Of a DNA stretch of 23,819 bases, positions 18,001 to 23,158 are shown one piece after another (positions within the stretch are counted from its first letter, which is position 1; each line of letters starts with the position of its first letter). Both the position numbers and the translations under genes were made by a program. The notes beneath the pieces were generated by a model that saw nothing but the letters and a program-made list of their open reading frames with translations, searched no databases and was not told the DNA's origin. The stretch is from Planctomycetota bacterium. Its GTDB lineage: Bacteria; Planctomycetota; Phycisphaerae; WQYP01. Location of the stretch: NCBI GenBank assembly GCA_021799715.1, contig JAJYZY010000023.1:1-23819 (forward strand). Reading direction: 5' to 3'.

Positions 18001-19384
18001 GTTGGCGCGAACGCCGCAGTTGGATGACCTGGCTGCCCTCCATGTTCTATCCCCGCAGGCTCGATTCAATATTCTGTTTTATCAGTTTTCCAGGCAATCC
18101 GCGCGGGTAAAAACTCCGCAAGTCGCGCAAAATCTCTCCGCCGGGATGCGCCGTCTTCTAAGGCAGGCTTTAACCGAACCATCCATGCGCGCGCTGGCGA
18201 GCAATGCCGAAGTAGCGGCATTTTTACAGGGATTGGACGGCGTTATAAAAGCCAATCCGGCACAGGCGCGGCAACCGGCGGGGCCCGCACTTGCGGGTTG
18301 GAAGGAAGTCAAGGCTCCGGGGCATGTGAGAGTTTTTACCAGTCCAACCGGTAACAATACTATGACATTCCGGCTAATGGACCGCAATGGACTTAAGCGA
18401 TTCTATTTATGCACAACGGAATTGAGCGTTGGTGAATTTCTTGATGCCGTGAATTCCAGTAATAACCTGATTCATAAGCCATCCAATTCGTTTTACAGCC
18501 TGATCAAGCCTAATGCTGATTATTATGGCCCGCACACGTGGGTATACCATGAAAATGTCGGCCAGGTCCAGTTGGCCCGACATTGGTTTACCAATACCAA
18601 TCAAATATATAATGCGCCACGCTACCCGACGAACATGCTGGCAAAACCCGGGGGGCACCTGGCTGATAAGGCGGGCGGTCCCCCAAATGTGAATGATCCT
18701 GTTGCCTATTTGCCGCCCGGGGCGGCCGTATATGTTGCCGCTTTATTGGGATGCCGCCTGCCCACGACCGGCGAATGGCAATATGCCTATAAAGTTGATG
18801 GCAGAGGCAATCTCGCATCCGCCCATTTGGCTGGAAAGACGCTAGCGGCTTATGTGGCATACCTTAACGGTGTAAACTCCACGCGCGATGCCCGGCTGCC
18901 AACCCCGCGCTATTGGGATATTTACAATTACTCAGCTCCGGCGATGGCTCCATTTCTGCATCAGTATGGCGGCAGCAGCAACCCGGTTCTCTGGTTTGAA
19001 CCAGTGGCCTCGACGACTTCTAAAAATCCCTTCATCCATCTGGTTGGAAATGTTGCCGTGTACGTATTTAATGACTCGGCCATCTACGGCAAAATGTTGA
19101 AAACCTGGATAAAAAATCCCGCGACCCTCAATAGCGCCGCCATTTCTACCTTGATGACGCCCGCAGCCCTTAAGAAAGTGCTCGTTATCGGCGGTTCGTC
19201 ACTTTCACCTCTGGGTACTATTTCGCCCGCAACCCCGGCAGTTATCAACTGGCATTTGCGCCGAACCAAGCGGGGCTTCGCGGATGTAGGCATCCGCCTG
19301 GCGTATGACCCCAGGGTATTAACCCCGCAGGAACGCCTGGCGGTTCTGGTGCGGCGTAATTGCTACCTTACAGCCCCAAGATAA
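15050..19384 (+). CDS. Pseudokinase-TM-FGE-sulfatase-like T6SS protein
   Basis: This 1444-aa inner-membrane protein has three parts. (1) Residues 1-245 have the layout of a Ser/Thr kinase: a degraded glycine loop (EHIIGRRAMEKLYALE), and HGNLRAENVL (135-144) in place of HRDLKxxN. No DFG motif follows; the region reads LTNPISSIFDAG. The catalytic Asp residues are therefore absent. (2) A transmembrane helix lies at about 252-271, followed by about 800 mostly helical periplasmic residues, Ala-rich and of unknown fold. (3) From about 1085 there is an FGE-sulfatase (SUMF1-like, C-type-lectin-fold) domain: FYLCTTELSVGEFLDAV, GCRLPTTGEWQYAYK (about 1233-1247), HLVGNVAVYVF, and a closing GFADVGIRLAYDP. 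The start is a GTG with a weak ribosome site 55 nt after tssJ. It occupies the place of the TagE/PpkA kinase of other T6SSs. Confidence 0.85.
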   Translation: MPNFGQYQTEHIIGRRAMEKLYALETTQPPAKVVLTFDPPDDIWSAPRRRAAQSSFIARYDFQKFISEQSPFWAAVFEVRADDNDSAYCVMERFDWPISRLIRLRVAPTPEDIYQLVTAVLSALLDAQKLTSRTHGNLRAENVLASSGSLATARVVLTNPISSIFDAGLAASDDLTQLGRMICELVAGRRWTPTTPLDAGMAEFKSLGAHGKLCAEFCGFLLNEDLPADQRNISLALQRAARLKPRKSRKPLYMGLAAAAVLAIVAALGYLRHVRTIAEMSRFNGAYAPYAAAYTQWFKAFTANPAALAKVPEFATIHAALAHGIILNPDDILHEFTGLLTNQQIQKDLAAHPHEAQKLGHAIVLLMRTERILGKLYPVLQQQGGHWQKRGWKTAARYLDDHILAAMPRDQSLVPFLKLYKTSWTKNTRLRRFAANSNGLSPAEFVAQVAGARRVSHIFPPLKALLADFSKTKRPLISNFPAYAAQYLASGADAGALSTRATELLTVARREARSVAAYGKEIRWDLVAQLPPRNALLPPQQYFPDLAGYRKLAGPENAYLLSHVQFAIQAGKVQQRILHALKLPKPPTVNYQAQLNALRLQLAAVGNHDLWIWKNRLKIEHTVTDAENRLATLNRAVTAFIDSQINIKKWVAELLGYQPTGRHYQINPQVLQISRNPAVNAAYRKKITALIFAPALPPELVIGPDEKSYNVLTSLLRKRRWQVPDISKNIDTVRANMKSLLIKEFPADVSKNPHAFDRPWNREVIAAAFQPARAAIIRKAFSTLSWSGLTPEVPQSDIAAWTRQRRNFIQLLTEFNTIDSSLAQCHLPDDRLTSGVTISALYQRVQNNPWWRNTDIQAALKTHIALLQQLAALDSATMAAIPADYSLALSARSNKPLFVRAIWHRLAAIPASATDSPLVIERRIPGELDDLLQADSALTVDRKRSLLEKLARQYPLRWQDRMNQALTPAMATETIIAASDYRVRLARTPQLDDLAALHVLSPQARFNILFYQFSRQSARVKTPQVAQNLSAGMRRLLRQALTEPSMRALASNAEVAAFLQGLDGVIKANPAQARQPAGPALAGWKEVKAPGHVRVFTSPTGNNTMTFRLMDRNGLKRFYLCTTELSVGEFLDAVNSSNNLIHKPSNSFYSLIKPNADYYGPHTWVYHENVGQVQLARHWFTNTNQIYNAPRYPTNMLAKPGGHLADKAGGPPNVNDPVAYLPPGAAVYVAALLGCRLPTTGEWQYAYKVDGRGNLASAHLAGKTLAAYVAYLNGVNSTRDARLPTPRYWDIYNYSAPAMAPFLHQYGGSSNPVLWFEPVASTTSKNPFIHLVGNVAVYVFNDSAIYGKMLKTWIKNPATLNSAAISTLMTPAALKKVLVIGGSSLSPLGTISPATPAVINWHLRRTKRGFADVGIRLAYDPRVLTPQERLAVLVRRNCYLTAPR

Positions 19385-19421
19385 TGCCTTGACGCATGCG
19401 ACACTTCGCGTGGCGGGATAA

Positions 19422-19724
19422 TCAGTCCTATCCAGTTTCCGCGGCATTTTTCAATCGGGCGCATGGGAAGAAAACGGTAAGCCCGTTGGGAAATTCCGCA
19501 TACCGGTACGTTTTGCACGCGGTCAATCGCATCAACGTCGAGACATGGACGCTGCAAATGGGTTGGGATTTGTGGCTGCTGCCGCGATTGGCACGGCGGG
19601 ACAACCCATTGCGGTCGCATGCAAACAATGGTTTCGCCCACTGCTCAAACAACTCGAATCGCCGGTGCGGAATGTGGCACATATTAATTTGCGATCAGTA
19701 GTCCAATCTGATCAACGCAATTGA
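19422..19724 (+). pseudogene. Possible gene remnant before cassette array
   Basis: An open frame of 100 codons has a protein-like composition, with MDAANGLGFVAAAAIGTAGQ starting at an ATG at 19545. It lacks an upstream start and ends in a stop that overlaps, in another frame, the Rhs-like DPEGL stretch. I do not recognise it. It could be a decayed piece of an effector or of a transferred gene, or chance. The surrounding 19385-19740 holds no other convincing gene. Confidence 0.25.
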
Positions 19725-19740
19725 CCCGGAGGGGTTGAGC
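19702..19740 (+). other. Rhs-core-end-like remnant (NAIDPEGL)
   Basis: In frame with cassette 1, the codons from 19702 read SNLINAIDPEGLS and are preceded by TAG at 19699. Rhs/YD-repeat proteins end their conserved core with a similar N-P-[IV]-N-x-x-DP-x-GL stretch just before the variable toxin tip. Without the five bases TGATC (near 19709-19716) the frame would read SSPINAIDPEGL, closer to a true core end. This suggests cassette 1 was cut from, or copied from, the end of an Rhs gene. Confidence 0.45.
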
Positions 19741-20373
19741 GTGGTTACGGCACCACCCGGGCCGTCCCCTTTTGTCAGCCCATCGCCCGCAACTCCCGAC
19801 CCGCTTAGGGAACCCGATGTTTCCCCGGTGTCTCCGGCGGAAGGGGCTTCTGGCGGCTTGTTGGACTTCCTCGGCGATTTCAATCCATGGACGACGCTGG
19901 CGGCACCTCTTTGCTACACACCGCCTGCTGGCGGTGATGGCGCTACACTTCAGGCACCATGGCCGTATAATATGCCCTACAATCAGAAACCCGGACCGAA
20001 GGTTCAACCCAGTCCAAGTGGCGGCGGAGCAAGAATACCCCCCAAGACGGAAGATGGTAATCCTGCGGACGCCAATCCCGGTGGTGGAGGTAAAAAGCCG
20101 CCGGGCAACGGGAACGTTGCCGCACCGGGCGACGAAAATCCGTTCAAGGACCTCGGGCCATTCAAGACGATGGACGATGCGTGCGGGTTACCGCCTGGAT
20201 CGTTAGATAATATGCAGAAAATAGGCCAGGCAGATAACAACGAGATGAACAAGGCAGGTTTCAAACAGAAGTGGATCGGCCAAGACTGGGCGAGCGGTGA
20301 CTGGTATAGTGCATATAGAAATCCAAGCACCGGCGAATGGGCTGGCGGGAAACCGTCGAGCCATGAGCCCTGA
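19741..20373 (+). CDS. Cassette 1: displaced Rhs-type toxin tip
   Basis: This 210-aa protein starts at a GTG six bases after GGAGGGG. The first 90 residues are rich in Pro, Ser and Gly (PPGPSPFVSPSPATPDPLRE), like the linkers of Rhs tips. Then comes the linker GGGARIPPKTEDGNPADANP, with NPGGGGKKPPG, which recurs in later cassettes. The last 80 residues are the predicted toxin: GPFKTMDDACGLPPGSLDN, QKWIGQDWASGDWYSAY and NPSTGEWAGGKPSSHE. The same domain recurs in cassettes 3 and 4. I do not recognise the family and cannot state an activity. Conserved His and Glu at the end, and the GDWYSA motif, are candidate functional residues. It is followed after 12 nt by an immunity-like gene. Delivery by the adjacent T6SS is an inference. 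Confidence 0.7.
   Translation: MVTAPPGPSPFVSPSPATPDPLREPDVSPVSPAEGASGGLLDFLGDFNPWTTLAAPLCYTPPAGGDGATLQAPWPYNMPYNQKPGPKVQPSPSGGGARIPPKTEDGNPADANPGGGGKKPPGNGNVAAPGDENPFKDLGPFKTMDDACGLPPGSLDNMQKIGQADNNEMNKAGFKQKWIGQDWASGDWYSAYRNPSTGEWAGGKPSSHEP
20020..20105 (+). repeat. Linker repeat, copy 1
   Basis: This 86-nt segment encodes most of the Gly/Pro linker. It recurs at 21351-21436 with only two substitutions that I can see. The last 32 nt (20074-20105) also recur at 22021-22052 with two changes. Homology of this length inside the coding frame would allow tips to be exchanged by recombination. Confidence 0.9.
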
Positions 20374-20385
20374 TTGAGGATACTG

Positions 20386-20937
20386 ATGATGGATACTGAC
20401 GGAGTGGTCACTATTGCAGTGGAGTTGTACGACATTCCCGTGGTCGCCTACAAGTCCTTTGGGGAGGCTGTACGTGCGGGTGTTTCCTCCCCGGTGGCGT
20501 TGAGGGCTCGGGATGACTCGGTGCTGATACGTGGACAGCGCGTTGTTGCAGGCTGTTGGGGGCCGAATGACGCGGCCTTCCTTCTATCGGCGGGGCGTTC
20601 GATTCATATCTTCTCTCGAGCGGGGTACAGCGATTGGCAGGTCGCCGATAGGCACGCCTACGACGAACTGGCTCAAGGTTTGCCGTGGTGTCCCGCTGCC
20701 CTTATAGCGAGTTTTGTTACGCCGGATGGCACCCCGGAGGGGCTTCCGTTGCGACGCGTTGATGTCAGCGATCTTGTGGCGAGGTGTATTGGCAAGGAGG
20801 TGCTCCGAATTGCGGTGGCGCACACCACAACCTACCTTCAGTTTCGCGGTACGAAGGGCTGGCAGGTGTTTTTCGAACCGGTAAGATGCCACGACGACGG
20901 GGCCCCAAGGTTGCTTTGGGGCGAAGACCGTGAATAG
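20386..20937 (+). CDS. Cassette 1 immunity protein (unrecognised family)
   Basis: This 183-aa protein is cytoplasmic, with no signal peptide. It is placed 12 nt after the toxin tip, the usual immunity position. GAGGA precedes the ATG at 20386; a TTG at 20374 is a less likely start. Key stretches are VAVELYDIPVVAYKSFGEAV, VVAGCWGPNDAAFLLSAG, GYSDWQV, GKEVLRIAVAHTTTYLQFRG and GWQVFFEPVRCHDDG. It is clearly related along its length to the protein at 22336-22884 (roughly half of the residues shared by eye) and distantly to the one at 23159-23580. The G-x-x-[VI]-x-x-x-W and G-K-[EV] blocks look like two similar halves, so an internal duplication is possible. Confidence 0.72.
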   Translation: MMDTDGVVTIAVELYDIPVVAYKSFGEAVRAGVSSPVALRARDDSVLIRGQRVVAGCWGPNDAAFLLSAGRSIHIFSRAGYSDWQVADRHAYDELAQGLPWCPAALIASFVTPDGTPEGLPLRRVDVSDLVARCIGKEVLRIAVAHTTTYLQFRGTKGWQVFFEPVRCHDDGAPRLLWGEDRE

Positions 20938-21317
20938 TGTGTAGCGTGACTGACGTTATAGTGGTTCACGTGCGCCGTGAAAGGCGGAGAGACGGCCATG
21001 CCGAGAAAGTAGCGTGTGGAGAGTTGAAAGTAGATGGTCGCGGGGAAACAAAACGGGGACGTGATTAGTTATTTGAAATCGCAGCGGATTTAGTGGATTG
21101 GTGGATTGTGTGTGGCATGGCGGTAAAATGATTGCGTTGTCACGCTTGGGCGGGCGATCGTGGCCGCTGCACCGCACGATGACTAACGAGTAGTGAGTAA
21201 AAAGATGGTCGCAACAGCCGAAACACTTTCGGAAACCAAGCTGTGCGGCAGCCGCCGCAGCACCTCCACTTCCTCGACTCCGTCTGTGGTGAAAAAAAGC
21301 AGTTCAATCAGCTCTGA
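20938..21317. other. Unexplained spacer between cassettes 1 and 2
   Basis: This 380-base stretch has no supported gene. It has stop codons in all plus frames. Its composition differs from the T6SS genes. It holds two similar short stretches ending in GATGGTCGC (around 21031 and 21206). A Ser-rich open frame from 21193 (AETLSETKLCGSRRSTSTSS) runs out of frame into the linker and looks accidental. The region may be the scar left when cassette 2 was inserted. Confidence 0.4.
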
Positions 21318-21350
21318 ACTTGGAATCCGGAGCACGTTGATTCACAAGCA

Positions 21351-21436
21351 GGCGGCGGAGCAAGAATACCCCCCAAGACGGAAGATGGTAATCCTGCTGA
21401 CGCCAATCCCGGTGGTGGTGGTAAAAAGCCGCCGGG
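21351..21436 (+). repeat. Linker repeat, copy 2
   Basis: It matches 20020-20105 over 86 nt with two substitutions. Homology begins abruptly at GGCGGCGGAG and ends at CCGCCGGG, beyond which the cassettes diverge. The abrupt left edge marks the point where cassette 2 was joined. Confidence 0.9.
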
Positions 21437-21446
21437 AGGAAAAGCG

Positions 21447-21701
21447 GTGGCTGCGCCGGGTGATGAAAGGCCTATATGGCCAGGCAATGATCCGACAAAA
21501 GCTCCACCTGGAACAGAGTGGCGCGGTCAACCTGGCAGTACACCAGGGGATGGAAATGGTTCTTATTACAACCCCAATACAGGTGAAAGCTATCATCCTG
21601 ATCTGAATCATCCTGGCCCTATTGGACCACACTGGGATTATGTAGCCCCAGATGGAACACAATACAGAATTATGCCGGATGGCTCTGTTTTCCCCAAATA
21701 A
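21447..21701 (+). CDS. Cassette 2: polymorphic toxin type 37-like tip
   Basis: The reading frame is open from 21318 (after TGA at 21315) and includes the linker GGARIPPKTEDGNPADANP in frame, but it has no ATG. The only good start is the GTG at 21447, seven bases after GGAGG, giving an 84-aa protein. It begins at APGDERPIWPGNDP, right after the linker. The toxin part contains TEWRGQPGSTPGDGNGSYY, ESYHPDLNHPGPIGPHWDY and YRIMPDGSVFPK. This ending is characteristic of polymorphic toxin type 37 (Ntox37) domains as I remember them; these are thought to be nuclease-like. The cognate immunity gene follows after 20 nt. The tip is otherwise a displaced module lacking a delivery domain. Confidence 0.7.
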   Translation: MAAPGDERPIWPGNDPTKAPPGTEWRGQPGSTPGDGNGSYYNPNTGESYHPDLNHPGPIGPHWDYVAPDGTQYRIMPDGSVFPK

Positions 21702-21721
21702 AATGATTAAGGAGTTTTAAC

Positions 21722-21979
21722 ATGAACGATTGGCGTCTAAGAGGACAAGAAACATACCTGAAAAGTGTATCACTTTTCTATTCTACTTATAGCCCTTATC
21801 GTGAGGGATGGGATCATGATCACTGTGCATTCTGCTGGCGCAAATTTGCGACACAAGGAGGAGATTTTACTGAAGGTTATGTAACCAAGAATCGGTATCA
21901 CTGGATATGCAAAGATTGCTTCGCAGATTTCAAGGACATTTTTGGTTGGACCGTGTGTACCGACCCGAACGCTCAATAA
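21722..21979 (+). CDS. Cassette 2 immunity protein, Cys-motif family
   Basis: This 85-aa cytoplasmic protein has AAGGAG seven bases before its ATG. It begins MNDWRLRGQETYLKSVSLFY and has WDHDHCAFCWRKF, then HWICKDCFADFKDIFGW. The two CxxC pairs (C37/C40 and C67/C70, approximate numbering) look like a zinc-binding knuckle. Small proteins of this type (DWRLxGQExYL...WDHDHCEFCWxKF...YHWICEECFxDFK) commonly sit behind type 37-like toxins. The gene is visibly more AT-rich than the T6SS genes, consistent with acquisition as a unit with its toxin. Confidence 0.75.
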   Translation: MNDWRLRGQETYLKSVSLFYSTYSPYREGWDHDHCAFCWRKFATQGGDFTEGYVTKNRYHWICKDCFADFKDIFGWTVCTDPNAQ

Positions 21980-21984
21980 TATGA

Positions 21985-22317
21985 GACGGAGCGCGAGGAA
22001 ACCCCTGCAACAATCCGACCAATCCCGGTGGTGGAGGCAAGAAGCCGCCGGGTAATGGAAAAGTTGCAGCACCCGGTGATGAAAATCCATTTAAGGATGA
22101 CGGACCATTCAAAACAATGGATGATGCGTGCGGATTGTCACCAGGATCGCTGGATAATATGCAATACATTGGAAAAGCGAATGATCAAATTATGCGGGAG
22201 TATGGGTTCACGCAAAAATGGATTGGCCAAGATTTGGCAACCGGAGATTGGTACAGCGCTTTCAAGAATCCTGGGACCAGAGAATGGGCTGGTGGGGATA
22301 CCTCGAGTCACGAATGA
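21985..22317 (+). CDS. Cassette 3: start-less displaced toxin tip
   Basis: The frame opens after TGA at 21982-21984 and reads GNPCNNPTNPGGGGKKPPG, then APGDENPFKD, then the toxin domain. It has no start codon before the ATG at 22117, which falls inside the domain at MDDACGLSPGSLDN. The domain is a close relative of cassette 1: GDWYSAFKNPGTREWAGG against GDWYSAYRNPSTGEWAGG, and both end in SSHE. With no ribosome site it is probably not translated as it stands, and may serve as a silent donor. A 66-aa product from 22117 is the conservative alternative. The immunity gene starts 18 nt downstream. Confidence 0.65.
   Translation, partial: DGARGNPCNNPTNPGGGGKKPPGNGKVAAPGDENPFKDDGPFKTMDDACGLSPGSLDNMQYIGKANDQIMREYGFTQKWIGQDLATGDWYSAFKNPGTREWAGGDTSSHE
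22021..22052 (+). repeat. Linker repeat, copy 3 (short)
   Basis: This 32-nt segment encodes NPGGGGKKPPG and matches 20074-20105 at 30 of 32 positions; both changes are silent. Sequence similarity to cassette 1 continues at protein level into the toxin domain. The upstream half of the linker seen in copies 1 and 2 is missing. Confidence 0.8.
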
Positions 22318-22335
22318 TAATGGAGAAATACATAT

Positions 22336-22884
22336 ATGAATATTATTAACACAACAAATGTTGAAGTGGAGCTTTACAGCATCCCTGTGGTGTCATCCAA
22401 ATCTTCTGGCGAAGCCGTGCGGGCTGGGTTGTCGTCCCCGGTTGCGCAGAGGGCCAAGGCTGATTCCGCGCTTATCAAGGGGCATCAGGTGGTGGAAGGT
22501 TGTTGGGATTGGAATCAAGCGGCGTTTCTGCTTTCCGGTGGTATTTCGCTGCATATTTTTTCTAATGGCGGTTACGCTGATTGGCTGATTGGGGGTACTG
22601 CTGCTTATGATAATCTGCGACAACGTCTACCGTCGCCCCGTACAATCATCATTGCGAAGTTTGTGACTGCGACGGGAGAGGCAAAATCTTTGGAATCGTG
22701 CAAGTTCTGCGCCCACGATCTGGTTGCGGCGTGCGTCGGAAAGGAAGTTTTCCGAATTGGAATACGGCACACATCACTATGCTTTCAATTTCGCGGTACG
22801 CACGGCTGGTTTGTGTTTTTTGAACCGATGAAACGTCACGATAATGGCGAGCCATTTCTGCTTTGGATTGAAGATCGTGATTGA
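22336..22884 (+). CDS. Cassette 3 immunity protein
   Basis: This 182-aa protein is a full-length relative of the cassette 1 immunity protein: VEVELYSIPVVSSKSSGEAV, VVEGCWDWNQAAFLLSGG, GYADWLIG, GKEVFRIGIRHTSLCFQFRG and GWFVFFEPMKRHDNG. GGAG lies about ten bases before the ATG. It is intact, although the preceding toxin tip lacks a start. Keeping immunity while the toxin is silent would protect against sister strains that carry the tip. The next cassette begins in the same frame directly after its stop codon. Confidence 0.75.
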   Translation: MNIINTTNVEVELYSIPVVSSKSSGEAVRAGLSSPVAQRAKADSALIKGHQVVEGCWDWNQAAFLLSGGISLHIFSNGGYADWLIGGTAAYDNLRQRLPSPRTIIIAKFVTATGEAKSLESCKFCAHDLVAACVGKEVFRIGIRHTSLCFQFRGTHGWFVFFEPMKRHDNGEPFLLWIEDRD

Positions 22885-23154
22885 AGCGGCGGCAGTAAGA
22901 GGCCGCCGGTTGGTAAAGCCGTTGCAGCGACGGGTTGGCCGCACGAAGAGTTCGATACCCCGGCGGATGCGATCGGATATCCTTATGGTGTTGCTGGCTT
23001 GGTAGACTCCGCCCCGGCCAAAAGCTCTAATTGGATAAAAGCAGGATACACGCTGGCAATTTATTATCTGGATTCCAATGGTGAGCAATGGACTGTATTC
23101 CATAATGCAACCACCGGCCCCTACTCCGGTGGGCACCTTTCTTCAGGATGGTAA
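22885..23154 (+). CDS. Cassette 4: start-less, diverged toxin tip
   Basis: An open frame of 89 codons starts immediately after the stop of the previous gene, in the same frame, with no ATG anywhere in it. It begins SGGSKRPPVGKAVAATG, a degenerate version of the linker GGGKKPPGNGKVAAPG. The rest, EEFDTPADAIGYPYGVAGL, IKAGYTLAIYYLDSNGEQW and TVFHNATTGPYSGGHLSSGW, is a distant relative of the cassette 1/3 toxin. The pattern W-x-x-[YF]-x-N-x-x-T-x-x-[WY]-[AS]-GG-x-x-SS is kept. Because it lacks a Met it is easily missed by gene finders. An immunity-like gene starts 4 nt after its stop. Confidence 0.6.
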   Translation, partial: SGGSKRPPVGKAVAATGWPHEEFDTPADAIGYPYGVAGLVDSAPAKSSNWIKAGYTLAIYYLDSNGEQWTVFHNATTGPYSGGHLSSGW

Positions 23155-23158
23155 GCTC

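Noticed and set aside
19396..19701. 101-aa open frame starting MRHFAWRDNQ
   Set aside because: It has poor composition and no ribosome site. A neighbouring frame looks more protein-like, and even that is uncertain.
21193..21606. 137-aa open frame starting MSKKMVATAETLSETKL
   Set aside because: It reads the linker and toxin of cassette 2 in the wrong frame. The correct frame gives the linker and the type 37-like domain.
22028..22339. 103-aa open frame overlapping cassette 3
   Set aside because: It is another frame of the same DNA. The frame with the linker and GDWYSA domain is clearly the real one.
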